Source of the DNA: an uncultured Eubacteriales bacterium
GTDB lineage: Bacteria > Bacillota > Clostridia > Oscillospirales > Acutalibacteraceae
Reading direction: 5' to 3'
Length of the DNA stretch: 58,623 nucleotides
Assembly (NCBI GenBank): GCA_934525065.1
Contig: CAKSYX010000010.1
Coordinates: forward strand, 1-58,623
The notes under the pieces were generated by a model, which ran no database searches, was not told the DNA's origin, and saw only the letters and a program-made list of their open reading frames with translations. Shown here piece after piece: positions 27,237-34,895 of this stretch (the first letter of the stretch is position 1; the number at the start of each line of letters is the position of its first letter). The position numbers and the translations under genes are program-made.

Positions 27237-27794
27237 ATGAGTGAACAGACCCTCATTGACAATTGCTCGCCGACAATGGCCGGGCTCAAAACAGGCAGCC
27301 TTTTTTCCTGCTTCTTTGAAAACAAAAAGGAGCTTATGAAAAATATCCGCCGACTGAACCGTCACCTTGTTTCGAAGGGAATCAGAATGATCCCCGTGAA
27401 AATTGAAATCGGACGCGCACTCATCTATGTCTACAGACCCGACAGGCTCATGGTCGACCTCAACGACAAAACGGCAAAGGCAATTCTCAAAGAAAAGCTT
27501 TATCCTTCGCCTGACGCGCAAAGCTGCGTTGCCGAGTTGGTTCGCCGACTGAAAAATGAAGAAGGCTTTCCCCACGAAATCGGCCTTTTCCTCGGCTATC
27601 CTTCGTTTGACGTTGACGGTTTTATCAAAAACAAAGCCAAGGGCGCAAAGTGCGTCGGAACGTGGAAGGTCTACGGAGACGAAGAGGCCGCAAAAAAGAA
27701 GTTTGCGCTTTACAAAAAATGTACGCGCGTGTATAAGCAGGCGTATGAGAAACATAATTCGTTTGACAGGCTGCTTGTGAGCAGTTCAAAATAA
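27237..27794 (+). CDS. DUF3793 family protein
   Basis: 185 residues, soluble, no signal peptide. It has the DUF3793 layout: a start resembling IDNCSPTMAGLKTGSLFSC (two cysteines), a central IEIGRALIYVYRPDRL, then EIGLFLGYPSFDVDGFIKN with the family-typical GYP motif, and WKVYGDEEAAKKKFALYKKCT. Genes of this family commonly travel with FeoB and flavodoxin in clostridia. The function is unknown; haem or iron handling has been a common guess, but nothing here proves it. It has its own DtxR-like operator. Confidence 0.88.
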   Translation: MSEQTLIDNCSPTMAGLKTGSLFSCFFENKKELMKNIRRLNRHLVSKGIRMIPVKIEIGRALIYVYRPDRLMVDLNDKTAKAILKEKLYPSPDAQSCVAELVRRLKNEEGFPHEIGLFLGYPSFDVDGFIKNKAKGAKCVGTWKVYGDEEAAKKKFALYKKCTRVYKQAYEKHNSFDRLLVSSSK

Positions 27795-27805
27795 ATATAA
27801 TTTAA

Positions 27806-27819
27806 GGTAAGCTGTTACC
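27806..27819. promoter_or_regulatory. Possible weak operator before the flavodoxin gene
   Basis: GGTAA-GCTG-TTACC is a perfect 14-bp inverted repeat 21 bp before the flavodoxin start. It resembles the GGTTAGC operators but is shorter; it may be a divergent copy or unrelated. Confidence 0.35.
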
Positions 27820-27840
27820 AAAGAAAGGTCGTGTGTTAAC

Positions 27841-28263
27841 ATGAGTAAAATAGCAGTTGTATATTGGAGCGGAACCGGAAACACGCAGGAAATGGCTCTT
27901 GCCGTTGCCGACGGCGCAAAAGCAAAGGGCGCAAAGGCGAATCTTTTCGCCGCCGCAGACTTTGATTCGTCAATGCTTTCCGGCTATGACGCAGTTGCGT
28001 TCGGCTGCCCGTCGATGGGCGCAGAACAGCTTGAAGAAAGCGAATTTGAGCCGATGTTTGAGGAATGCAAAGACAAGCTTTCAGACAAAAAGGTTGCCCT
28101 TTTCGGCTCATACGGCTGGGGCGACGGCGAATGGATGAGAAACTGGGAGGACGATTGCGCCGCGTCGGGAATCACCCTTGCGCATGAAAGCGTAATTTGC
28201 AACGAAGCCCCCGACAGCGATGCGATTGAAAGCTGCACGCAGCTCGGCGCTTCCCTCGCCTAA
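27841..28263 (+). CDS. Flavodoxin
   Basis: 140 residues, a short-chain flavodoxin. The FMN phosphate loop is YWSGTGNTQEMA (residues 8-19), and the isoalloxazine loops are FGCPSMGAEQLEE and GSYGWGDGEWM. It is a soluble one-electron carrier that replaces ferredoxin when iron is scarce, which fits its place in an iron-controlled block. It starts 46 bp after the DUF3793 gene. Confidence 0.95.
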   Translation: MSKIAVVYWSGTGNTQEMALAVADGAKAKGAKANLFAAADFDSSMLSGYDAVAFGCPSMGAEQLEESEFEPMFEECKDKLSDKKVALFGSYGWGDGEWMRNWEDDCAASGITLAHESVICNEAPDSDAIESCTQLGASLA

Positions 28264-28344
28264 GTAGACCAGCACAGCCACATACAAAGACTATACTTTC
28301 TCCTCCGATTGACGAATGCGCGAAACTTTCGTCAGAATATAAAG

Positions 28345-28379
28345 AAGTACGCTCCTGCGGCAGAGGGAGCGTACTTTTT
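28345..28379. terminator. Terminator between flavodoxin and the AraC-type gene
   Basis: Perfect 11-bp stem AAGTACGCTCC/GGAGCGTACTT followed by a T run. It stops the convergent flavodoxin transcript and may also work for the minus strand. Confidence 0.82.
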
Positions 28380-28391
28380 CTATATTGCGTT

Positions 28392-29264
28392 TTATTTCTT
28401 ATCGTTCACAGCGATCCAGATTTCGCAGCTGTAGCCGGGATCACTGACTTCGGCCGAAGGGTAGACCTCAAGCTCAATGTCGTTTGCGTATTCATAGCCG
28501 CTTTGCGGGAAGAATTCTGTGCAAATCTGCTTATATGTATTCACAAATGCCTCCGGCATCCTGCCGACGCAGGTGAACACCGCGTAGGTGTGCTCCGGGA
28601 TATCGACAATTTCAAATTCGCTGTCAGCAAGCTCAAGTCCGTTATATTCCGCACCTATTGCATAAGGAAAACCGTTCGAGTCGAGTTCTTCGCTAAAGCA
28701 CACGCCGAGTATGCCCTTGAGCGAATCAAACTTTGCGTATCTGCAAAGCCGTTCAATCGTTCCGTCGCTGCCGCATTCATTCCAGAAGGGCGAAATCTCC
28801 GCTGTTGCGGTCATGCCTTGCGGCTTATTCACGTGCTTTCTTTTGCAAACAAGCTTAAACGCTTCCTTCTTTTCAATTCTGTAATTCATGAGATTACCTC
28901 CGTCTAAAATAAGTTTTACGAACAGACGGGAGAAGCTTTTGACGTTTTTTCCGCTTTTGGCTTCGGTCGGCGTCACGCCGTGGAAACGTGTGAACGCGCG
29001 GGAAAAGCTTTCCGGCGTTTCATAGCCGTATCTGAGCGCGGTGTCGATCACCTTTGTGCCGTTCTGAAGCTCCTCGGCGGCGAGTGAAAGGCGGCGCATA
29101 CGGATGTAATCGCCGACGGTGAAGGAGCAAATAATGCTGAACACCCTTTGAAAATGAAACGGTGACGAATAGGCCTGCTTCGCCGCCTCTTCAATGTCGA
29201 CCTCTTCGGTCAGGTGCTCTTCAATGTAGTTTATTGCCCTTTGAATACCCGTTATCCAGTTCAA
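28392..29264 (-). CDS. AraC-family regulator with GyrI-like effector domain
   Basis: 290 residues, starting with TTG at 29264 behind GGGGAG. The N-terminal AraC double helix-turn-helix (residues 5-105) includes AAKQAYSSPFHFQRVFSIICSFTVGDYIRMRRL and a second HTH ending GVTPTEAK (given in parts, both typical). The C-terminal half (residues about 125-290) is a GyrI/Rob-like small-molecule-binding domain (FEIVDIPEHTYAVFTCVGRMPEAF). This layout resembles Rob and BmrR-type sensors of amphipathic compounds. Its target is unknown and no export pump is adjacent. Confidence 0.9.
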   Translation of the reverse strand: MNWITGIQRAINYIEEHLTEEVDIEEAAKQAYSSPFHFQRVFSIICSFTVGDYIRMRRLSLAAEELQNGTKVIDTALRYGYETPESFSRAFTRFHGVTPTEAKSGKNVKSFSRLFVKLILDGGNLMNYRIEKKEAFKLVCKRKHVNKPQGMTATAEISPFWNECGSDGTIERLCRYAKFDSLKGILGVCFSEELDSNGFPYAIGAEYNGLELADSEFEIVDIPEHTYAVFTCVGRMPEAFVNTYKQICTEFFPQSGYEYANDIELEVYPSAEVSDPGYSCEIWIAVNDKK

Positions 29265-29373
29265 GGCTTTCTCCCCTTTCGTATCAGTCCATGCTGTCGT
29301 TTTCGGACTGTGAACCTATCATACACTTTGGCTTGAAGCTTTTCATGACTTATTCTGCTTCGGCCTGTCAGAA

Positions 29374-29406
29374 AAAAGAGCCACCCGAGCGTGGGGTGGC
29401 TCTTTT
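29374..29406. terminator. Bidirectional terminator between AraC-type and GDPD genes
   Basis: Perfect 13-bp stem AAAAGAGCCACCC/GGGTGGCTCTTTT with an A run before and T run after. It ends GDPD transcription on the minus strand. Confidence 0.88.
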
Positions 29407-29419
29407 GGTTTACATTTCA

Positions 29420-30304
29420 TCAGCACTTTTCAAAAAGCGATTCAAAAAACTTTTCAATCACTTCGCCGAGGCTGTTCAAAAATTCGGCAATACCTGCTCC
29501 CGGCTTTTCGGTTTCTTCGGGCAAAAGCTTGTTCGTTGTAATTGCGATAACGCCCCTCGCCGCAAGCCTGCGTGCAACAAAGGCGTTGTCAACCGTCCAT
29601 GAAATTGCCTTCAGCCCTGCGGCGCGGATCATTGCAATTGAAGCGGTGACGTTCTTTTTATAGTTGAAGGAAATTCCGTCAATTTTGTTTTCCTTGCAAA
29701 AATTGATATGAGACGGAAGAACCTGTTGGGCAAGCATCCACATTTCGGTCTCCGGCATGAGCCTTCTGAGCGGCTCAAGAAATTCCCATGTGAAGGAGAT
29801 GACGATAAAATCGTCCTTTTCTTCGCGCGAATTCAAAAGCTCTGCAAGCGCGGGCATATCCTTGATTTTTCCGCCCTTGACCTCAATAACCGGCCTTATG
29901 GAATACTCTTTGCAAACATCGAGAGCCTCCTCAAGTGTAGGAATTTTTTCGTCCGGGAACTGCTCAAGGCCGTTGCCATTGTCGATTGTGAAAGCGGAAA
30001 GCTCGGCATAGGTGAGGTCTGAGATTTTTCCGCTGCCGTTTGTTGTTCTGTCAACGGTATCGTCGTGCATAACAACCCAGACCCCGTCCTTGGTCGGCTG
30101 AATATCAAACTCACAGCCGTAATAGCCCTTTTCTCCGGCAAGCCTCATTGCGGCAAGGCTGTTTTCCGGTGCGGCACCGCTGTAACCGCGGTGGGCAACG
30201 GCAAGCACTCGGCTTTCTCCGACGGCAAAGCCGGGAACGGCGAGTGAAGCAAGCATCATGGCGCAAAGCACGCCGCAAAGGAGCTTTTTGAACGTTGTTT
30301 TCAT
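29420..30304 (-). CDS. Secreted glycerophosphodiester phosphodiesterase
   Basis: 294 residues. A signal peptide (residues 1-27, cleavage expected after VPGFA) leads to a GDPD TIM barrel. The catalytic pair and metal ligands lie in AVAHRGYSGAAPENS (His-Arg) and CEFDIQPTKDGVWVVMHDD (Glu, Asp, His). VIEVKGG and FNYKKN are further family motifs. It splits glycerophosphodiesters to glycerol-3-phosphate and an alcohol outside the cell, possibly on lipids or teichoic acids. The C-terminus ends in an amphipathic helix (IAEFLNSLGEVIEKFFESLF), unusual and perhaps membrane-binding. A GGAGGAAAGG site precedes the start. Confidence 0.92.
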   Translation of the reverse strand: MKTTFKKLLCGVLCAMMLASLAVPGFAVGESRVLAVAHRGYSGAAPENSLAAMRLAGEKGYYGCEFDIQPTKDGVWVVMHDDTVDRTTNGSGKISDLTYAELSAFTIDNGNGLEQFPDEKIPTLEEALDVCKEYSIRPVIEVKGGKIKDMPALAELLNSREEKDDFIVISFTWEFLEPLRRLMPETEMWMLAQQVLPSHINFCKENKIDGISFNYKKNVTASIAMIRAAGLKAISWTVDNAFVARRLAARGVIAITTNKLLPEETEKPGAGIAEFLNSLGEVIEKFFESLFEKC

Positions 30305-30337
30305 TTTCCTTTCCTCCGATATCTATAATCTTTATCA

Positions 30338-30366
30338 AGTATACAGCCGGAATTTTTTCCTGTCAA
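30338..30366 (-). promoter_or_regulatory. Promoter of the GDPD gene
   Basis: Minus strand TTGACA (30366-30361), 17 bp spacer, TATACT (30343-30338). Confidence 0.8.
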
Positions 30367-30378
30367 GACAAGATAATA

Positions 30379-31098
30379 CTATTTGCAAAAACAGTCGCAA
30401 AGGCCGACATGAACCGGAGAAAACTTATTTTCAAGGTATTCGGTAAACGGCGGAGCTTCAAACCTTTTTTCGCGCCGTGCACCTGAGACAAACGCAAAAT
30501 GCGCCGAAAAAAAAGCCCCGGAGTTTGAAAAAAGCAGCCTTCCGCCATGAAGCCGCGCTGTATTCACCGTGCTTTTGAGACCTCCCGAGGCCTTGAGCGG
30601 AAGCGGCATGGACTTACTTTTATTTCTGACCGAAATCACCGCCTGATTTTCAAAAAATGTCAGTGCCGCAGTCACCTCTCCGTCGGCGGAAAATTTCACT
30701 GCGTTTGAAATAAGATTAAGAAAAGCGTCAATAATGAGCGTGGGACAGCAGGAAACGACCGCCCTCTGCGCCGTGAAAAACACGTTTGCGCCACATTCTG
30801 AAAGCAGAATGTCCGCGCAAAGGCAGACGCTTTCAAGCAGGCGGTCAAGCTCAACCAGGCTGTATTCACAGAGCGTGAGCGAACTTTCCTTATTATTGTT
30901 GAGCGCCCGAAGCTTTTTCAGGCAGACGCAAAGGGTTCGCCTGTCTGCAAAAGGGTCGCTTTCCTTGCAAAGCATCTCATGCAGCTCATTTGAACGGGAA
31001 AAAATCTCGCAAACAAGCTCGCGTATTTCGCTCTCATTTTCTGCCGTTTCCGGCAGCGAAAGCAGGTGGCTGACCTTTTGAGGGAGAGTAGCTTCCAT
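30379..31098 (-). CDS. Orphan histidine-kinase-like ATPase-domain protein
   Basis: 239 residues from the ATG at 31098, 9 bases after AGGA; a GTG at 31104 is the alternative. There are no membrane segments and no sensor part. The middle has LIIDAFLNLISNAVKFSAD, an N-box-like helix of histidine kinase ATPase domains. The following loops are reduced: no clear D-x-G box, and the glycine loop is only GGLKSTVNTARLHGGRL. No phospho-accepting SHD/E motif is visible at the N-terminus. It may be a degenerate kinase, a phosphotransferase like Spo0B, or an anti-sigma-like protein. No partner regulator lies next to it. The C-terminus is Cys-rich (LCDCFCK). Confidence 0.6.
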   Translation of the reverse strand: MEATLPQKVSHLLSLPETAENESEIRELVCEIFSRSNELHEMLCKESDPFADRRTLCVCLKKLRALNNNKESSLTLCEYSLVELDRLLESVCLCADILLSECGANVFFTAQRAVVSCCPTLIIDAFLNLISNAVKFSADGEVTAALTFFENQAVISVRNKSKSMPLPLKASGGLKSTVNTARLHGGRLLFSNSGAFFSAHFAFVSGARREKRFEAPPFTEYLENKFSPVHVGLCDCFCK

Positions 31099-31217
31099 CC
31101 GCACCCGTCCTTTTCAAAGTTTTTTTCGTCAGTATTATGCCCTTTTTGGTTTTGTTAAACAATATTTTGTTCAGATTAACAAAAATTGGAAAAGTCTCGT
31201 TTTTTTTAGCTTTTAGG

Positions 31218-31246
31218 TTGAAAATACTCGTCAAATGGGGTAATAT
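31218..31246 (+). promoter_or_regulatory. Promoter of gap
   Basis: TTGAAA at 31218, 17 bp spacer, TAATAT at 31241; the start codon follows 44 bp later behind a GGAGG site. Confidence 0.75.
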
Positions 31247-31290
31247 ATATAAGCAAAAATTTGTAAATATGATTATCGGAGGTAATCACT

Positions 31291-32328
31291 ATGTCAGTAA
31301 AAGTTGCTATTAACGGCTTTGGCCGTATCGGCCGTCTTGCTTTCCGCCAGATGTTTGGCGCAGAAGGCTATGACGTTGTTGCAATCAACGACCTCACTAA
31401 GCCCTCAATGCTTGCAAACCTTCTCAAGTACGACACCGCTCAGGGCGGCTATTGCGGAAGACTCGGCGAAGGCCTTCACACCGTTACCGCTGACGACGAA
31501 GCAAACACCATCACCGTTGACGGAAAGACCCTCACCATCTACAAGGAAGCTGACGCAAACAACCTTCCCTGGGGTGAGATCGGCGTTGACGTTGTTCTTG
31601 AATGCACCGGTTTCTATTGCTCAAAGGAAAAGAGCATGGCTCACATCAATGCAGGCGCAAAGAAGGTTGTCATCTCCGCTCCCGCAGGCAAGGACCTCAA
31701 GACCATCGTTTTCTCAGTAAACAACGATACCCTCACCGCTGATGACCAGATCATCTCCGCTGCTTCCTGCACCACCAACTGCCTCGCTCCGATGGCTAAG
31801 GCTCTCAACGACTACGCTCCCATCCAGAGCGGTATCATGTCAACCATCCACGCTTACACCGGCGACCAGATGATCCTTGACGGTCCGCACAGAAAGGGCG
31901 ACCTCAGAAGAGCACGCGCTGGCGCTGCTAACATCGTCCCCAACTCAACCGGCGCTGCAAAGGCTATCGGCCTTGTTATTCCGGAGCTTAACGGAAAGCT
32001 TATCGGCTCCGCTCAGAGAGTTCCCGTTCCCACCGGTTCAACCACGATTCTTACCGCTGTTGTTAAGGGCGAAGGCGTTACCGTTGAAGGCATCAACGCA
32101 GCTATGAAGGCAGCCGCAAGCGAATCCTTCGGCTACAACGAGGATCCCATCGTTTCCTCCGACGTAATCGGCATGAGATACGGCTCACTCTTCGATGCAA
32201 CCCAGACCATGGTTATCGACCTTGGCAACGGACTTTACGAGGTTCAGGTTGTTGCCTGGTATGACAACGAAAACAGCTACACCAGCCAGATGGTTCGCAC
32301 CATCAAGTACTTCGCAGAGCTTGCGTAA
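31291..32328 (+). CDS. gap: Glyceraldehyde-3-phosphate dehydrogenase, type I
   Basis: 345 residues. The N-terminal NAD-binding fold begins INGFGRIGRLAFRQ. The catalytic Cys is in SAASCTTNCLAPMAK, and the catalytic domain ends with WYDNENSYTSQMVRT. It converts glyceraldehyde-3-phosphate and phosphate to 1,3-bisphosphoglycerate in glycolysis. The codons are strongly biased as in highly expressed genes. It is monocistronic, with its own promoter and a strong terminator; pgk is not adjacent. Confidence 0.97.
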   Translation: MSVKVAINGFGRIGRLAFRQMFGAEGYDVVAINDLTKPSMLANLLKYDTAQGGYCGRLGEGLHTVTADDEANTITVDGKTLTIYKEADANNLPWGEIGVDVVLECTGFYCSKEKSMAHINAGAKKVVISAPAGKDLKTIVFSVNNDTLTADDQIISAASCTTNCLAPMAKALNDYAPIQSGIMSTIHAYTGDQMILDGPHRKGDLRRARAGAANIVPNSTGAAKAIGLVIPELNGKLIGSAQRVPVPTGSTTILTAVVKGEGVTVEGINAAMKAAASESFGYNEDPIVSSDVIGMRYGSLFDATQTMVIDLGNGLYEVQVVAWYDNENSYTSQMVRTIKYFAELA

Positions 32329-32351
32329 GTCAGCTGATTAAAGCAATTTTT

Positions 32352-32386
32352 CGGGCCGGACGAAGAACGTCCGACCCGTTTTGTTT
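32352..32386 (+). terminator. Terminator of gap
   Basis: CGGGCCGGACG pairs with CGTCCGACCCG (one mismatch) around AAGAA, followed by a T-rich tail. Confidence 0.85.
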
Positions 32387-32624
32387 TTATCTATTATATA
32401 TTGTATTCGGTTTTGAATTAAAGAATTTTTGTCATTTCAAGACAATCGCGGATAACAGCCGCTTTCAAGTTTTTTCGCAGCCGAAAAACAGTTAAAAATA
32501 AACAAGTCAGTAAGCAAATCGCGGCAACAAACTGCTGAGTAGCTCCCCTGCCGAAAAGCCGTGCACTGCATTGGCATTACTCGCCTTTGCGCTTTGAGCG
32601 CAGGAAAAAAAGTTTTCGTTTCTC
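32387..32624. other. Intergenic DNA between gap terminator and htpG promoter
   Basis: About 240 bp without a gene, repeat or convincing RNA structure that I can see. No open frame here has a ribosome binding site and a protein-like composition. Confidence 0.5.
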
Positions 32625-32652
32625 TTGACAAATAAATTTTATCGGCTATAAT
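32625..32652 (+). promoter_or_regulatory. Promoter of htpG
   Basis: TTGACA at 32625, 16 bp spacer, TATAAT at 32647. Confidence 0.85.
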
Positions 32653-32656
32653 AGTT

Positions 32657-32683
32657 TTAGCACTCAAGCAGATAGAGTGCTAA
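32657..32683. promoter_or_regulatory. CIRCE element (HrcA operator) before htpG
   Basis: TTAGCACTC, nine bases, GAGTGCTAA: an exact match to the CIRCE consensus. The inverted repeat extends further outward. It starts 4 bp after the -10 box, so HrcA binding would block initiation, and heat would release it. Confidence 0.95.
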
Positions 32684-32730
32684 AACTATTTTTTATCTTA
32701 CATATTTATATATACAGGAGCTGATTTAAA

Positions 32731-34608
32731 ATGGCAAAGAAGCAATTCAAAGCAGAATCAAAAAAGCTGCTTGACATGATGATCAATTCGATCTACACAA
32801 ACAAGGAAATTTTCCTGCGCGAGCTTATTTCAAATGCGAGCGATGCGCTTGACAAGCTTTATTACAACTCACTTTCAAAAAATGATTCCGGCCTTTCAAG
32901 AGCGGATTACAAAATCTCAATCGAAATCGACAAGGAGAACAGAACGCTCAAAATTTCCGATAACGGCTGCGGAATGGACGCAAGGGAGATTGAAAGCAAC
33001 CTCGGAACAATTGCAAAAAGCGGTTCGCTCGACTTCAAAAGTGCCGCCGAAGAGGACAGGGACGTTGAAATTATCGGTCAGTTCGGTGTCGGCTTCTACT
33101 CCGCGTTCATGGTCAGCGACGAAGTAACCGTCGTCAGCCGCCCCCACGGTTCAGAGGAAGCCTACCGCTGGAAATCAAGCGGTGCTGACGGCTACACCGT
33201 CACCCCCTGCGAAAAAGAGAGCGCAGGAACAGACGTTATCCTCAAAATCAAGGAAAATACCGAAAACGAAAACTTCGATAAGTTCCTTGACCCGTACACC
33301 ATCAAGGACATCGTTTCAAAGTATTCCGATTATATCCGCTATCCCATCATGATGGATATGGAAACCTCCAAGCTCAAGGAAGGTACGGAGAACGAATACG
33401 AAACCGTCACCGAGCCGACACAGCTCAACAGCATGGTTCCCATTTGGAGAAAGAACAAAAACGAAATCACAAAAGAAGAATACGACGAATTCTATAAGTC
33501 AAAGTTCTATGACTATGAGGAGCCGCTTCTCACGATACATTCAAAAACCGAAGGTCAGATTTCGTATGATGCCCTTCTCTATGTTCCGGCCCACGCTTCA
33601 TATGATTACTATTCAAAGGAATATGAAAAGGGCCTTCAGCTTTATTCAAACGGCGTTCTCATCATGGATAAATGCGCCGACCTTCTCCCTGATCACTTCA
33701 GCTTTGTCAAGGGTCTTGTTGATTCGGCAGACCTGACGCTCAATATCTCCCGCGAAACGCTTCAGCAGGATCACATTCTCAAAATCATTGCGAAAGCTCT
33801 TGAAAAGAAAATCAAGTCCGAGCTTGAAAAACTGCTCAAGAACAAGCGTGAGGACTATGAGAAGTTCTATAAAGCTTTCGGTCTCCAGCTCAAGTTCGGA
33901 ATCTATAACGGCTTCGGTGCTCACAAGGACGTTCTTCAGAACCTCGTCATGTTCTATTCCTCAAGCGAAAAGAAGCTTGTTACCCTCGGCGAATACGTTT
34001 CAAGGATGAAAGAGGAGCAGAAGACGATTTACTACGCCTGCGGCGAAACCACCGACAAAATAGATATGCTTCCGCAGTCCGATGCCGTGAAGGCAAAGGG
34101 CTTTGAAGTTCTTTACTGCACCGACGACGTTGACGAATTTGCAATCCAGATGATGCGCGACTATGAGGGAAAGACCTTCACCAATATCTGCGCAGACAAG
34201 CTTGACCTTGACACCGAAGAGGAAAAGAAAGCTCTTGAGGACGAAAACAACAGCTCGTCCGATCTGCTTGAAGCAATCAAAACTGCCCTTGACGGCAAGG
34301 TTTCGGTTGTCCGCTTCACAAACAAGCTGCACGAGCATCCGGTATGCCTGACAAGTGAAGGTATGCTTTCGCTTGAAATGGAAAAGGTTCTCAATTCGAT
34401 GCCGAACGGCAACACGGCGAAGGCTGAGCTTGCGCTTGAAATCAACCACAGCCATCCGATTGCCGAAAAGCTCAAGGCACTCTTCGACACCGACAAGGAA
34501 AAGCTTGCAAAATATGCGAAGATCCTTTATGCCGAAGCTTGCCTCATCAGCGGCAAGGGTATTGAAAACCCGGCAGAATTCAGCGAACTGGTTTGCGAAC
34601 TGATGTAA
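32731..34608 (+). CDS. htpG: Molecular chaperone HtpG (Hsp90)
   Basis: 625 residues. The N-terminal ATPase (GHKL) domain has NKEIFLRELISNASDALDKL, SDNGCGMDAREI and IGQFGVGFYSAFMV. The middle domain carries KGLVDSADLTLNISRE with the conserved Arg-Glu that contacts ATP, and the C-terminal dimerisation domain has SHPIAEKLKALF. It remodels client proteins in the cytosol. The CIRCE element directly over its promoter places it under HrcA, unlike B. subtilis, where htpG is not in the HrcA regulon. It is monocistronic. Confidence 0.97.
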   Translation: MAKKQFKAESKKLLDMMINSIYTNKEIFLRELISNASDALDKLYYNSLSKNDSGLSRADYKISIEIDKENRTLKISDNGCGMDAREIESNLGTIAKSGSLDFKSAAEEDRDVEIIGQFGVGFYSAFMVSDEVTVVSRPHGSEEAYRWKSSGADGYTVTPCEKESAGTDVILKIKENTENENFDKFLDPYTIKDIVSKYSDYIRYPIMMDMETSKLKEGTENEYETVTEPTQLNSMVPIWRKNKNEITKEEYDEFYKSKFYDYEEPLLTIHSKTEGQISYDALLYVPAHASYDYYSKEYEKGLQLYSNGVLIMDKCADLLPDHFSFVKGLVDSADLTLNISRETLQQDHILKIIAKALEKKIKSELEKLLKNKREDYEKFYKAFGLQLKFGIYNGFGAHKDVLQNLVMFYSSSEKKLVTLGEYVSRMKEEQKTIYYACGETTDKIDMLPQSDAVKAKGFEVLYCTDDVDEFAIQMMRDYEGKTFTNICADKLDLDTEEEKKALEDENNSSSDLLEAIKTALDGKVSVVRFTNKLHEHPVCLTSEGMLSLEMEKVLNSMPNGNTAKAELALEINHSHPIAEKLKALFDTDKEKLAKYAKILYAEACLISGKGIENPAEFSELVCELM

Positions 34609-34622
34609 AAAAAGCGGCCGCT

Positions 34623-34651
34623 TGACTTTTGTCGGGCAGCCGAGTATAATA
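34623..34651 (+). promoter_or_regulatory. Promoter of a putative small RNA after htpG
   Basis: TTGACT at about 34623, 17 bp spacer, TATAAT at about 34646, just after an AAGCGGCCGCTT palindrome that may end htpG. No coding sequence with a ribosome binding site follows before the terminator at 34709. Confidence 0.75.
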
Positions 34652-34654
34652 TGA

Positions 34655-34748
34655 ACGTAAAGGGGTGCCGCGATAAGCGGTTGCTCCGTAATCTATGGTA
34701 TTATCTAAGAAACACCGCCAACTCCGAACCGGCGGTGTTTCTTACTTC
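34655..34748 (+). ncRNA. Candidate small RNA or attenuated leader
   Basis: About 90 nt between a strong promoter and a strong terminator. A first hairpin GGGGTGCCGC/GCGGTTGCTCC around GATAA (from about 34663) is followed by a mostly single-stranded stretch and the terminator stem (34709-34744). No open frame of size fits. It may be a stand-alone RNA or a sensing leader of the lysR gene; it does not match a riboswitch class I know. Confidence 0.45.
34709..34748 (+). terminator. Terminator of the candidate small RNA
   Basis: Perfect 13-bp stem AAGAAACACCGCC/GGCGGTGTTTCTT around an 11-base loop; the A/T ends could let it work in both directions. Confidence 0.82.
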
Positions 34749-34812
34749 TTATGTAAGATTACTTGTCTTTGCCGAAAACTTTATTGTCAATGTTTAGAAA
34801 AAGAACGATTGC

Positions 34813-34841
34813 TTGACAAAATGCACGCCCACGGGTATCAT
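34813..34841 (+). promoter_or_regulatory. Promoter of the lysR gene
   Basis: TTGACA at 34813, 17 bp spacer, TATCAT at 34836, about 55 bp before the start codon. Confidence 0.75.
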
Positions 34842-34895
34842 TATGGCGTAGCAAAAAGTTCACAAGACTATATCATTTTGTTTGCGGAGAGAGTC

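Noticed and set aside
34695..34895. N-terminal extension of the LysR protein
   Set aside because: The 67 extra codons cover a terminator and the lysR promoter; the ATG at 34896 has the ribosome binding site and starts the family-typical helix.
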